Shown piece by piece: positions 40,289 to 50,185 of a stretch of DNA of 64,000 nt. Position 1 is the first letter of the stretch, and every line of letters begins with the position of its first letter. The notes under the pieces are model-generated. The model was not told the origin of the DNA, made no database searches, and was given only the letters and a program-made list of their open reading frames with translations. The stretch comes from Semisulcospira habei (taxonomy: Eukaryota; Mollusca; Gastropoda; Semisulcospiridae): positions 52,033,758 to 52,097,757 of the forward strand of contig BTPG01000004.1 of NCBI GenBank assembly GCA_036245525.1, given 5' to 3'. A program made the translations under genes and the position numbers.

Positions 40289-40496
40289 TTTAACTCATTC
40301 TACCCCAGACACACCACAGCAAGATAAGGATCGACCATGATAGTTCAAGGGTGATGCCAGAATAGCCTATGGGCGCCAAGCTATTCTGGCATCACCCTTG
40401 AACTATCATGGTCGCTCTGTGTCCTGCACTGCAATGCAGTCTTCAGAGGACAACGACAAAATGTAAGGATTTCGCTTTTGGGGTAGAATGAGTTGA
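40289..40496. mobile_element. Family B element, one-sided 8 bp loss
   Basis: TTAACTCATTCTACCCCAG to GGGGTAGAATGAGTTGA. The left arm lacks AGCTTGGC (GCCAGAATAGCCTATGGGCG), so a deletion at the centre removed part of one arm only. Confidence 0.92.
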
Positions 40497-40522
40497 GTGC
40501 ATCAGTCTTTGGGGCGGTTTGG

Positions 40523-40574
40523 CCGCGTGGAGACGCGTGGAGACGCGTGGAGCCGCGTGGAGACGCGTGGAGAC
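40523..40574. repeat. Decamer tandem repeat
   Basis: Five copies of CGCGTGGAGA (one with CC for AC), immediately followed by a family D copy. Confidence 0.92.
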
Positions 40575-40575
40575 T

Positions 40576-40646
40576 CACCCAGGCGCAAAACGTCGTCGGA
40601 CCCACGAACAGCCGCAGTGGGCCCGGGGACCTTTGCATACTGGGTA
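40576..40646. repeat. Family D, one arm mostly lost
   Basis: GCGCAAAACGTCGTCGGACC and GCCGCAGTGGGCCC are followed by GGGGACCTTTGCATACTGGG; the middle of the right arm is deleted. Confidence 0.7.
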
Positions 40647-41093
40647 GAGGTACACGTTCACGGCCATGGACACATACACAAACATGCACACGAGCGCTGC
40701 AAAAAGAGAACGCTCACTGTACATGATTGAGGTGAAAGAGCCGCTAGAATGTACAGAAAGAAAATACAAGTTCGTAAAGAACTGTTCCTGTGCGTTTGGT
40801 AAACAGAGTAAATTACAAGGCAAACAAGCCGGCTTCTAACGCGTTTCACACGCCAAGCTACGCGCGATTTGCATAGATGAAGCACCTTTTCAGTCTTACG
40901 CAAAAAGAAAAAAAAAAAAGAGTTCTAGTTCCGGTTAAGTCAATACGCACATCACTCTTCCCGGCTGCAAGACAAAAAGGTGAAAAACGAAAGAACAGCA
41001 GACGACAGTTAACACATGAGAATACAAGAGAAACAATGCGTAGAAAATAAATAGTGCAATATGGAGGCAGAAAAAGAAGAAACTGGTGAAGAG
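40647..41093. other. No recognised feature
   Basis: An A run at 40905-40920 is the only low-complexity part. Confidence 0.4.
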
Positions 41094-41283
41094 ACGACGA
41101 TGATGATGATGATCGTGACGATGATGGCGATGATTATGATGATGGTGGTGGTGATGATGATGACGATGATGACTACGACGACGATGATGATGGTGGTGGT
41201 TGTGATGATCATGATGATGATGGTGATGAAGATGGTGATGGTGATGATGATGGCGATGATGATGACGGTGGTGGTGGTGGTGG

Positions 41284-41316
<33 letters not shown>

Positions 41317-41415
41317 CGATGAATACGACGTCAATGTTGATTAGGACGATGATGTTAATAATAATGAAGGTGAGGACACTGCTGCTGCTTTCGCTGATGA
41401 TGATGATTATAGTTT
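41094..41415. repeat. (GAT)n imperfect trinucleotide repeat
   Basis: GATGAT, GGTGGT and GACGAT units over about 300 bp. The 118- and 178-codon frames (poly-M, poly-I/T) come from the repeat. Confidence 0.95.
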
Positions 41416-41604
41416 GACCTAAAACATAATTGGAGCGCGTGCCAGCGATTAAACTGCAATCATTCCAACTTAATCGCCTGAGCTTTGTCTGCTGCACTTC
41501 AAAGAAAACTGAAACCAGCGCCCGCCCCCTGATTGGTGCAAACAATCGCGCACTAAACCCTAATACCGCCTACGTTTGCGTTTGTAATTTGACCAATTTC
41601 TGCC

Positions 41605-41672
41605 AGCAAGAGGCATAGATCCCCATGAGCCCCTGCAGTCGCAGGGGCTCATGAGAATCTATGCCTCTTGCA
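41605..41672. repeat. Family A hairpin, first of a triplet
   Basis: AGCAAGAGGCATAGATCCCC pairs with CATGAGAATCTATGCCTCTT around CCCCTGCAGTCGCAGGGG. Its right flank (TGATCGAAGGAAAATTGGCA, CCTCATTGAACGAAAATT) resembles the flank of the next copy. Confidence 0.92.
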
Positions 41673-41769
41673 GTTTTAAATGCCATTCTGATCGAAGGAA
41701 AATTGGCAGTGTTTCCTCATTGAACGAAAATTGTGTCTCTGATGATGTTAAATGGTTGATTTATGGAAG

Positions 41770-41835
41770 CGAGAAGCATAGATTCTTATGAGCCCGTGCG
41801 ACTGCAGGGGCTCATGAGAATCTATGCCTCTTGAG
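41770..41835. repeat. Family A hairpin, second of a triplet
   Basis: GAGAAGCATAGATTCTTATG pairs with CATGAGAATCTATGCCTCTT. Its flank GTGATCGAAAATAATATGGA, TTCTCATTGAAACAATC parallels the first copy. Confidence 0.9.
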
Positions 41836-41943
41836 GATGAAAAGAATTCGTGATCGAAAATAATATGGAGGCGGAGTTTTCTCATTGAAACAATCTTTGC
41901 TGCCATTTTTCTGTTTAGGGATGTATACTGTTTTTAACTCTCC

Positions 41944-42012
41944 AAGCAAGAGGCCTAGATTCTCATGAGCCCCTGCGGTCGCAGGGGCTCATGACAATCT
42001 ACGCCTCTTGCA
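41944..42012. repeat. Family A hairpin, third of a triplet
   Basis: GCAAGAGGCCTAGATTCTCA pairs with CATGACAATCTACGCCTCTT around CCCCTGCGGTCGCAGGGG. Confidence 0.92.
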
Positions 42013-42554
42013 GATGAGCCGGGTTTAGGTGGCGGAAGAAAAATTGCTAGTCTAGCTGAGATCCAAACATGCACTCAACATTTTATGTCCGGTAATTGGA
42101 TGTAATGCTTGCAACACAACACACGAGGCGCAAGGCAAACACACGGAGCACAATCCCAAAACCAATCTATACAGCACCTCATTCAGCACGGTCCGAAAGG
42201 TGAACCAACAGCGGTGAAGTACGAGGGACACGGATTCACATAGGGCTGGGAAGAGGCACTGATCTTCATGGGCTACCGGCATGAACAGACTCATAAAAAT
42301 CTGTCATTTTGCTTAAAGATTGATTTTGCTTAAAAAAATATTGCTCTTAATCTATGAAGCGATCTTTTTGTTTTCTTTTCTTATCTTTTGAGTGCGTGTT
42401 TGGGTGAAGGGGGAGGGGAGGAAGTGGCGGGGGTGGGGGGGGGGGGGAATGTGTGTGTGTGTGGAAGGGGGGGGGGGGGTGAAGGGGGAAGGGCAAAGGG
42501 CGAGGGTGGTTGGTGGTCTGCCGAAGTTAGCACCATTTCTATATCAAACGGAAC
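42013..42554. other. Decayed family A copy and G-rich tract
   Basis: GGAAGAGGCACTGATCTTCA and ACTCATAAAAATCTGTCATT (42249-42312) are a decayed family A copy. Purine-rich sequence with G runs at 42436-42447 and 42467-42479 follows. Confidence 0.6.
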
Positions 42555-42584
42555 ACACACACACAGACACACATGGACACGAAC

Positions 42585-42655
<71 letters not shown>

Positions 42656-42680
42656 ACACACACACACAAACACACACACG

Positions 42681-42718
<38 letters not shown>
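42555..42718. repeat. (CA)n microsatellite, compound
   Basis: CA repeats with short interruptions (CACCACA, AACACA, GCACGCAC). Confidence 0.96.
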
Positions 42719-42719
<1 letters not shown>

Positions 42720-42943
42720 GCGAGAAAAAAATTGGTAAACTTGGACAGCAACGCCAGCAAATACAAACAGCTCGGAGTATGTATACACTTTCCAAACGTT
42801 CGGACGGCTTTGAGTGAGAGATACACACTTGGGTTTTCATCGATACCTAACAAACACTTCTACTGCCCATGTATGTACGATCCCCATTATACCCCGGTGA
42901 GTACCTCGATCCGTGGATGTAATGTTGATCGATCCTTGAAAAC

Positions 42944-43012
42944 AAGAGGCACAGATTATCATGAGCCCCTTCGAATGCAGGGGGCTCATGAGAATCTATG
43001 CCTCTTGCAGAT
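42944..43012. repeat. Family A hairpin
   Basis: ACAAGAGGCACAGATTATCA pairs with CATGAGAATCTATGCCTCTT around CCCCTTCGAATGCAGGGG. Confidence 0.9.
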
Positions 43013-43453
43013 GGAATGTTTTGGCGTCACTGCTGGTTGGGTCCAAATCGCCACATGACATTGTCCACAGTATATGTTCTATTATTCTCGTCATTTCGCA
43101 ACTATTTGGGAAAATCGCAGGAGATGGAAAACGAAGATTGATGTGTCAGTCAGGGGCACGAAACTCTTAGCAGAAAAGTCTTTGATTCCCTCCCTTTGAA
43201 AAACAATTTTTTCCTCTGAACTGACCGGGTATTTTATTTCGTGTCGTTGTGGTGCACTTTCCACGGTGGTGACCGGCAGGCATCTGTACAAGTCCAGGAA
43301 CCTTCAACACTACAGGTAGCTCACTGGGTTTCACAACAGTCGCAACAACGCGTCCTCGTCAACCCGCCATGTAAACCTGACTTTGACAGAACCATTAACA
43401 CTGACACATGCCATGAAGAAACTGGAAGAGGGACCCCGTGGGTAAAGTGTTTA
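43013..43453. other. No recognised feature
   Basis: Frames at 43241-43534 and 43321-43518 have no recognised domain and extend into the next hairpin. Confidence 0.4.
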
Positions 43454-43534
43454 TTAACACATTCGAGACGTGCTGCATTAGGATTATGCGGCATAAGCCG
43501 CGTATCTGAATGCAGCACGTCTCAAATGAGTTAA
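43454..43534. mobile_element. Family H TTAA hairpin, single copy, 81 bp
   Basis: TTAACACATTCGAGACGTGC to GCACGTCTCAAATGAGTTAA, with TTAA at both ends. Outer 26 bp arms have two mismatches. A second small stem GCGGCATAAGCCGC forms in the loop. It shares only the TTAAC.CATT ends with families B and G. Confidence 0.88.
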
Positions 43535-43878
43535 TCCAGTGTCAGTTTCTGACTATCCCGCACTCCAGACAGTCTCCATTTTGTAAATATTATATAGATA
43601 ATACTAACGGTAACTTGTCGCATTTTGGCCAAACTGTATGACCGATAACACGCCCCTGTGGGTCCTAGCTCAGGGCATCTCGTTGCCCCGTGGGACAATC
43701 AGCAGCCTCAGCCGCCATCTCCCCCCCCCCCCCCACCATCCCCCACACTCATCTCCACACCACAATCTTGAGGCGCGCCAGTTGCAGCAAAAAAGTCAAC
43801 CTTCATTCCACTTAGTGATCTAAGACGTTCTCTGCCTTGAAAAGAGTCCAGCGTGATGTAAATGTTTCCAATTATTAA
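43535..43878. other. C-run, no gene
   Basis: A C run at 43721-43733; otherwise unassigned. Confidence 0.4.
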
Positions 43879-43950
43879 GCAGGAGTTATAGATTCTCGTG
43901 ACCCCCATGCAATTGTAGAGGCTCGTGTGAATCTATCCTGTTTGTAGGAA
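43879..43950. repeat. Family A hairpin, diverged
   Basis: GCAGGAGTTATAGATTCTCG pairs with CGTGTGAATCTATCCTGTTT around CCCATGCAATTGTAGAGG. Confidence 0.78.
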
Positions 43951-44390
43951 GTACCGTTTAGCTGGAAGCGAGCAGCCTCACTAGAAGTCTTTCACGCCAC
44001 GCATTTTGCGGCCAATTGCGGCAAAAAAAAAATCTGTCCATCCCCCCCCCCACCTCAAGCGCCCCCCCCCCCACACACACACACACACATACCCCCCCCC
44101 CCCCCACCCGGCCCCCAACCTCTCGCTCCTGCCCAATGTCCCTCTCCCTGTCCTTGCTACCTCTTCCTCATCACAGATCTTGTGGCCTATTGAGGCAAAG
44201 TGTCACCCCGTCCCTACCCCCTGCCTCATCCCACTTCTTGCGGCCCATTGCGGCAATAAGTCGTCAGATGGTTGTCTGCGGGTCCCCGAGGTCGCAGATG
44301 ATGGGAAGAGAGCAGTCAAGCCACAGGCGTGTATCCAAAGGCTTCCACTTCCTCCGTATGGCACGCACAGACGTAAGTAAATTTCCCGTG
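43951..44390. other. C-rich sequence with GCGGC(C)CATTGCGGCA motifs
   Basis: TTGCGGCCAATTGCGGCAA (44007), CTTGTGGCCTATTGAGGCAA (44178) and CTTGCGGCCCATTGCGGCAA (44237) recur among C runs. They are a loose repeat with a mirrored TTGC(G)/GGCAA structure. No gene is seen. Confidence 0.55.
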
Positions 44391-44455
44391 GAAAGCTACA
44401 GTTTTTCACGAGTCCCTTTGGCTGTAGGGGCTCACGAGAATCTGCGCCCATGGCA
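44391..44455. repeat. Family A hairpin, diverged outer arms
   Basis: AGTTTTTCACGAGTCCCTTT pairs with TAGGGGCTCACGAGAATCTG. Confidence 0.75.
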
Positions 44456-44550
44456 AATAGGATTGTGGCTGAGAAGCGATCACTCTAGTCTAGTCCCTGG
44501 TCGATATATAGGACCAGAGGCAGAAATACCACGCCGCAAATACACTTAAA

Positions 44551-44622
44551 TATCTCCAAGAGGCACAGATTCTCATGAGCCCCCGCATTTGCGGGGGCTC
44601 ATGAGAATCTATGCGTCTTGCT
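44551..44622. repeat. Family A hairpin
   Basis: CAAGAGGCACAGATTCTCAT pairs with ATGAGAATCTATGCGTCTTG around CCCCCGCATTTGCGGGGG. Confidence 0.92.
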
Positions 44623-45030
44623 TATTCTTCTTACATCTGTGTCCCTCAATCACAGAAGGTCATAGGACGTTCAGTCTGCCGGAACGGAATAGCTTCGCAC
44701 GCTACAGCGAGTCACGGCCAGTAAATAAATCTACTGGATTGTAAGATTTGTACTCATAATGCAAGACGGACGGTATCGCACGCACATAACTTACTGCTAA
44801 TATGATTGGCTGAAACTCTTTGTCCAAAGTGCAAGACATAAAAAAAAAAATCATCACAGATTCCGAAGAAAGGTTCTTTAGAAATAAATATATGTGCTAA
44901 AGTCTGGTAACACGATTCACTAGTAATTGTTTAACATATGTTGAATTTCAGGTCTACAAAATCAAATCTCGTTGATCACAAATCGTGTTCTTGTCTGCTT
45001 TACAGACAAGGCAAAGTCCTGGCTTCGAGC
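44623..45030. other. No recognised feature
   Basis: AT-rich unassigned sequence up to the tetranucleotide repeats. Confidence 0.4.
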
Positions 45031-45109
<79 letters not shown>

Positions 45110-45275
45110 CCGACTCACTGGCTGACTCACTCTATTCATTGATTGATTGATTGATTGATTGATGATGCTGGCAGTGAGTGAGTGAGTGAGTGAGTGAGTG
45201 AGTGAGTGAGTGAGTGAGTGAGTGAGTGAGTGAGTGAGTGAGTGAGTGAGTGAGTGAGTGAGTGAGTGAGTGAGT
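45031..45275. repeat. (GATT)n and (GTGA)n tetranucleotide tracts
   Basis: GATT units (45031-45108 and 45139-45162) followed by about 25 GTGA units (45174-45273). All three frames of each tract are open, which creates false ORFs (SINQ, THSL). Confidence 0.96.
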
Positions 45276-45721
45276 GGTCGATTCAGTGAGAAAGTCATTG
45301 ATTTGAATTGAATACGGCGCAAACGACAAAACAGTAAATCATTCACAATGAACTCGCAAAACTTCGTTCCCCGACTTACCTTCAAAACAACATCGTCTTG
45401 ACGTCCAGAGCACAAAGTAATCCGAAACGAATTGTTCGTAGTATGTTTTTGAATGATTGTTCATAGATGTATGTACACCCGCCGAGATGCGTCATGAATC
45501 CGCTGGAGAAGGCACTCGTGTATTACACGCGAGTCTCCCTCTCTCACAGGTTATACTTTGGTAGTCGAAACTTGGTTTCCTGCACACAGAAAGAACACCG
45601 TGAAAATCTTATCATGATCAGTAGAGATCATCACTATCTTTATCGCTATCTTCATCGTCGTGCACGTCGTTCAGCGTCACAACCATCGTCAAAGCTGCCG
45701 TCACCATCTGCAAGCTGTTAA
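45276..45721. other. No recognised feature
   Basis: An 84-codon frame at 45467-45721 has no recognised domain. Confidence 0.4.
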
Positions 45722-45790
45722 TATACTGACAAGCATTGTGTTTATGATGATCCCAAAAATGTCGCATTTGTTCTTTTGCTTGTCAGTATA
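45722..45790. mobile_element. Possible TA-flanked mini-element, 69 bp
   Basis: TATACTGACAAGCA and TGCTTGTCAGTATA are exact 14 bp inverted repeats enclosing 41 bp. The outer TA could be a Tc1/mariner-type target duplication. Only one copy is seen. Confidence 0.5.
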
Positions 45791-46099
45791 GTTCAATGTG
45801 ACACCACGGAAGCTACCAACATTTTCGGCCGGATAGTGTTTGGTTCCAGGACATGTTCCACACAAAAACCTTTTCCTTCCTCACGTGCACACGCAAGCAA
45901 CGCTGGAAAGGAATTTTCAGCAAGTGAAAGATAAATATAGCTGTTGTCTGTCAATGCTGACAATTAAGGCGAATTTTACCTGTATATTAGCCGCTACGGA
46001 GCGCTCTGACAGAGAAAAATAAATGGACGTCTAGCCCCTTCACTCCCAGGGACAAGTGGTTCGCATTTTGCAATCTTACAAGCACTATGCACAAATCGC
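45791..46099. other. No recognised feature
   Basis: CCCCTTCACTCCCAGGG at 46034 resembles a family A terminus without a stem. Confidence 0.4.
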
Positions 46100-46310
46100 C
46101 AGGACTCGCCCTGATAGATTAAGGGTGGTGCCTGATTAGCTTGCATGCGCCAAGCTAATCAGGCACTATCCTTAAGTTACCGTACTCTTCGTCTCTCGCA
46201 ATTGGTGTTGGAAGCGGACCGAGCCGCTCATTCTGCTGAAAGCTAATCAGGCACCTCCCTAAAGGCCGAGCCAATCAGGCACTACCCTTGAGCCCTCAGG
46301 GTTTTCGTCT
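46100..46310. repeat. Family B-like stem plus two extra half arms
   Basis: AGGGTGGTGCCTGATTAGCT and AGCTAATCAGGCACTATCCT (46122-46174) form a stem around TGCATGCGCCA. The right arm recurs twice downstream (GCTAATCAGGCACCTCCCTA 46240; CCAATCAGGCACTACCCTTG 46271), with the flank CTCCCGCACTTGGTGCTGGA also repeated. Local duplication of one arm. Confidence 0.7.
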
Positions 46311-46480
46311 CCCGCACTTGGTGCTGGAAGGTAAACGAGCTCTTTCTGCTGAAATTCCTGAACGAAGCGAAATAAATGAAGGCAGTGAGTGGTCCGTGGC
46401 CGTTTTTCTCAGTGCCGCCGACTGCCGGCAAATGGCGTACGGCAGCCGATGCCCGAAAAATAAATGTCCAGAACCAGTTA

Positions 46481-46580
46481 GCAAAGGTCCTCGTGCCGAC
46501 GTCGGCCGCAGTTGGTCCACGCACTGTCGTGCGCGGGCCCACTGCGCCCGACGTCGGCCTGTTCGTCTTTTGCACGATGG
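46481..46580. repeat. Family D hairpin
   Basis: GCAAAGGTCCTCGTGCCGAC pairs with GTCGGCCTGTTCGTCTTTTG. Inner GGCCGCAGTTGG / CCCACTGCGCCC has mismatches. Confidence 0.85.
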
Positions 46581-46713
46581 ACGTAAGTCTTGGCCAGTTT
46601 CAAAGTTATAATTCTTTCCGGCTGATGTGCAGGGACAAAACTCTCATGGTGAAACTCGGACAAACCTCTAACTCACGCAGGCGGCGGCGTCAATGAAGGT
46701 GGGATGAAGCAAC

Positions 46714-46809
46714 TGATTAATGTTGGCGCCAAGCTATTCTGGCATCACCCTTGAACTATCATGGTCGATCCATATATTGCGGTGGTGCGTCTGGGGTAGA
46801 ATGGGTTAA
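46714..46809. mobile_element. Family B right half only
   Basis: TTGGCGCCAAGCTATTCTGG runs on to CATGGTCGATCC and the terminus GGGGTAGAATGGGTTAA (TTAA at 46806). The whole left half of the palindrome is missing, broken near the symmetry centre. Confidence 0.9.
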
Positions 46810-47629
46810 ACAAACACACTAACGATAACCCACAATAGAAGTTCTTTCCTCTCGAGGAAACGTAACAACACTAAGTTAATGTCTCAATCGCGGCACTCGC
46901 ACAAAAACGTCTCGACAAAAGCTTACAAACATAGATACAACGGTATTTACAAAGTTCTTTTGACACCACCTAAGTACATTACGCAGGGTTCAATGTAAAT
47001 CCGTTTGCAATCATACGTTGCGAAAGCCAGTCTAAGCGCACTCTAAATAAACTCCACAGGCGCTAAAAGAAGACCGCAGATTTCATTTTGAGAGCCAAAC
47101 TCCAAGTGTGACGGCGCTCGAGAAGAAGAAGAGAAAGAAGAAGAAGAACTTCTCATAATCCCAGACTGTCCAGAACTTGTCAAAGTTAAATGACTAACAA
47201 GTAAACTCTGAATGAACGAAGTTGTAACAATAGCGCACGAAACAGTCACAAACGTCTGGAACACAAAACTGTTGATTATGCACAAATGTTGCCAATATAA
47301 ATCTTCACGTTTCACGATGCGCACTAACAAAAAAAAGCACATTTGCTCTCCGGAATAAACTAAATTCCTACTTAAACGCGATAATTAGCACATTGACCAA
47401 GAAGCGCAGAAAGAAGTCGACAACACAAAAAGCACCGTCAATCAAACCAGCCAGGGCAGAACAATACACAGAATCTCTGGAAACGATTCGTATTCTTCAA
47501 AGCCAGGGAGCCTAGCTGTTCAGTAAGTGTGAAGGGAGGATGTGTGTGAGAGCCGAGAGATGGCACAAAGGGGGCGGGGGCAGCAATAACAGGGAACTTA
47601 GGCTTTGCACGAGAACTAAACCACAGATT
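46810..47629. other. 820 bp without recognised feature
   Basis: A 99-codon minus frame (47043-47342) has no recognised domain. GAAGAAGA-rich at 47119-47145. Confidence 0.45.
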
Positions 47630-47713
47630 GAGCTTAGTCCTGCGCAAGCCACTAAGCAAGGTGCTCCGCTGTCGCGGAGCACCTCCCTTAGTGGCTGGCG
47701 CAGGACTAAGCTC
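47630..47713. repeat. Family J hairpin, single complete copy
   Basis: GAGCTTAGTCCTGCGCAAGC pairs with GCTGGCGCAGGACTAAGCTC; inner AAGCAAGGTGCTCCGC and GCGGAGCACCTCCCTT pair across TGTC. This is the unexpanded form of the array at 3281-3990. Confidence 0.94.
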
Positions 47714-48081
47714 TCTCATGCAAATGGCTCCACATCTTGAAACTACTTGACAAAACTGAGCTACAAATGTCATAGATTTCTCATGAACTCTCGCAGTAAA
47801 AACCACACCAGATGGATGTAGTTCTATGTAGATGTAAATTGATATCTGTAAGAAGCACAGATCCTCATGGGTCCCTGCAACCGCCAGGGCTTATGAGAAT
47901 CATTGCTTATTGATTGCATTTTCATTTTCACTCACGATACGAATAACGGCATCTGGCGAAGAAGAAGAAAAAAAAATGAAGCCAGATATTGGGTCCAAAT
48001 CAACGAATGTAATCTGCACAGAGAATAGATCCTCATGCGCCCCTGTGGTTGTAAGTGATGATTAGGATCTAGATCTCTTGC
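47714..48081. repeat. Two decayed family A copies
   Basis: TAAGAAGCACAGATCCTCAT / TTATGAGAATCATTGCTTAT at 47850-47915, and GAGAATAGATCCTCATGCGC / ATTAGGATCTAGATCTCTTG at 48018-48080. Both have lost part of the central pairing. Confidence 0.7.
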
Positions 48082-48354
48082 TTGACCCCTTAACTGCCGG
48101 GGCAAGGAGAACGCTACCCAGCTGCAAGAGACACAAACCCTCATGAGCCCCCGCATTCGCGGGGGCTCATGAAGATTTATGTCTCTTGTTAGGCCTGTGT
48201 TCTGCGTGCGTAGTTATAAAGATAAATCATTAAAACTTTATCATCATCAGCAGACAGCATGGTCACATTTACATCTGTGTTCTTCATGCGGCGAATGTCG
48301 GACCGGGTGTGCAGTCGTGTCAGACGCGCAGTTCCGTGGCATTGAAGAAGTTAG
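48082..48354. mobile_element. Long family A element (A2), 273 bp
   Basis: Starts TTGACCCCTTAACTGCCGGG and ends GTGGCATTGAAGAAGTTAG. The core GCAAGAGACACAAACCCTCA / CATGAAGATTTATGTCTCTT has matched GAGACA/TGTCTC. The right extension matches that of the element at 9584. Confidence 0.87.
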
Positions 48355-48740
48355 CCAGAAAATCTGAACAATTAATTTAGGTTTTATGGACAGAGACAAG
48401 CCAATGGCGCTTCGTGCCAGAAGGATTGGTACGATCATCACAGGAACAAAACTTACAGGAACACACGCCGATAGCAAAATCCGACCCATTTACTTCAGCT
48501 CTCTTAAACAGAGTAGACCAGCTAGGTTTCAGCCTAGAACTGAAAAATATATGAGAGACTGCTTAATTCCTTTTTTTTTTTTTTTTTTTTTTTGTCTTTT
48601 TTTTTTTGTTGTTGTTTGTTTGTTTGTTTGTTCGAAGCGAGGCAGTGTGTAACAGTGAAAATCTGACTTTTCACAAACATGGACAATACTGCCTTTTGCT
48701 CTCACAGGATAGATGTGGGGAAAAACCGACACGCACCCAG
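48355..48740. other. T-tract, no gene
   Basis: A T-rich run at 48571-48612 followed by TTTG repeats; rest unassigned. Confidence 0.45.
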
Positions 48741-48792
48741 TAAGTAAAAGCCCTTCGGGCCGAAGTCAGCCGCAGCGGGCCCACTGCTTATT
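48741..48792. repeat. Family D half copy
   Basis: AAGTAAAAGCCCTTCGGGCC and GAAGTCAGCCGCAGCGGGCC form a left arm; only the GGGCCCACTGC centre remains on the right. Confidence 0.65.
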
Positions 48793-48930
48793 GCCGCCTG
48801 CAGAGCCTACGGTGCGAGATTTGAAACAGTCTGCAAGCGCTCGGAATGCAGACCCTCTTTCGTTCGGCTTGAGTTTTGCGGCAGGCCCTGTGCGCTTTCG
48901 CATGCCAGCCCGGACAGTACCGTTATCAGA

Positions 48931-48975
48931 CTCTAGCTCTCTCTCTCTCTCTCTCCTCCCTCTCTCTCTCTCTCT

Positions 48976-49015
<40 letters not shown>
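48931..49015. repeat. (CT)n microsatellite
   Basis: CT repeats interrupted twice by CCTCCC. Confidence 0.96.
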
Positions 49016-49206
49016 GCGCCTCTCTCTGCCAAGTTGCTCCTCACAGTGCAAGGCGCGTGCTGTGAAACCCTCTCGCTGACTGCTGTGTTTGGCGGCACGC
49101 GCTCCGCACGTTTTATGTTGTCACTGAGACGTTCGTCCCCACACTGCTGGGCTCCAGTGGCGGTGTTGCCTATTATATCCACTTGTCCGGATTTAGGCAC
49201 CGTCAT

Positions 49207-49514
49207 ACATAATAATAATAAAATAATACCGTTATTACATAGGCGCTTTTTATCAATTTTTGGGCGAATCGACTCAAAGCGCCGCGAACTGAAACCCAAC
49301 ACGCACACTCACGTAACAGACACGGATTTACGCCATTTAAGACAAACGCAGCACAAGACAGACGAAGGGCCAGTTCAGCTACTGAAGTTACAGAGATTTT
49401 TGATCGCTTGTATTTGAAACGTGTAAAGTGGCCTGAAACCGGTACCAAAGTGTAGGGGGTGGGGGGGGGTTGGGGGGGGGTGGAAGAACCGGAGTACCCG
49501 GAGAAAGAACCCCC
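49207..49514 (-). mobile_element. SINE1, 5'-truncated
   Basis: On the minus strand it runs from GGGGGTTCTTTCTCCGGGTA to the ATT tail at 49207-49220; the tRNA head is missing. Body identity to the 33337 copy is high (GTTCGCGGCGCTTTGAGTCG, GTCTGTTACGTGAGTGTG). Confidence 0.92.
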
Positions 49515-49530
49515 GTACATAGTGGAAGTT

Positions 49531-49631
49531 GTAATTCATTCAAGGCGGCCCGCGTCAGCAGCTGCGAAAGTGTCGTATAGCCATAACGACACTTCCGCAG
49601 CTGTTGATGCGTGGCGCCTTACACGAGTTAA
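49531..49631. mobile_element. Family G element, 101 bp
   Basis: Left end GTAATTCATTCAAGGCGGC, right end GGCGCCTTACACGAGTTAA. Arms GCGAAAGTGTCGTATAGC / AACGACACTTCCGC; the inner loop is shortened compared with 17070. Confidence 0.85.
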
Positions 49632-49767
49632 CCTACGCAGTGGCAATCTGAGGCGCGGTCTTGGCGGTGTGAATACACTACACTAGTCTACAATACGCAG
49701 TAAAATTGTCTTTGGTTTCACAATCCAGACCAAAAAGATGACTGCCAAGAGTGTAAAACGATGCAAA

Positions 49768-49897
49768 GAAGTACCCCACGGAGAAAGAAACACGCTTAGA
49801 AAAGACGGGTACAACACAATTTATTGATATTTCGGGTAAATACCCTTGTGTTGTACCCGTCTTTTCTAAGCGTGTTTTTTTCTCCGTTGGGTACTTC
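49768..49897. repeat. Family I hairpin, best copy
   Basis: GAAGTACCCCACGGAGAAAG to CTTTTTTCTCCGTTGGGTAC: arms of about 53 bp with few mismatches. AAAGACGGGTACAACACAA is mirrored. The loop is TTTATTGATATTTCGGGTAAATACCC. TTTGGTTTCACA occurs on both sides as a direct repeat (49711, 49898). Confidence 0.92.
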
Positions 49898-49960
49898 TTT
49901 GGTTTCACAGGTGTACACACAACTATTACAGACTCTAGGACATGCCCAACAGTGTACACG

Positions 49961-50066
49961 ATGCGCAAAAGGCCATCGGGTCGATGTCGGCCGCCGTTGG
50001 CCCGCGCACAGCTGTGCGCGGGCCAACGGCGGCTGACGTCGGCCCGATGGCCTTTTGCGCATTGGG
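49961..50066. repeat. Family D hairpin, near perfect
   Basis: ATGCGCAAAAGGCCATCGGG to CCCGATGGCCTTTTGCGCAT; inner GCCGTTGGCCCGCGCACAGC to its complement. Three mismatches over about 50 bp arms. Confidence 0.94.
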
Positions 50067-50185
50067 TATAACGTATGTAATATGTCTTTATAAACGAAGA
50101 GACCACATAAAGCGAGACTTTATATTTCACAGAAAACAAAACTAAACTGATATCTGTCACACTACGCAATCTGCTAGTCGGCAGT

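Noticed and set aside
46810..47629. Possible LTR or other long element
   Set aside because: No matching second copy, primer-binding site or terminal TG...CA pair was found in the window.
48713..49417. 234-codon frame
   Set aside because: It covers a family D half, a (CT)n tract and a SINE1; low-complexity translation.
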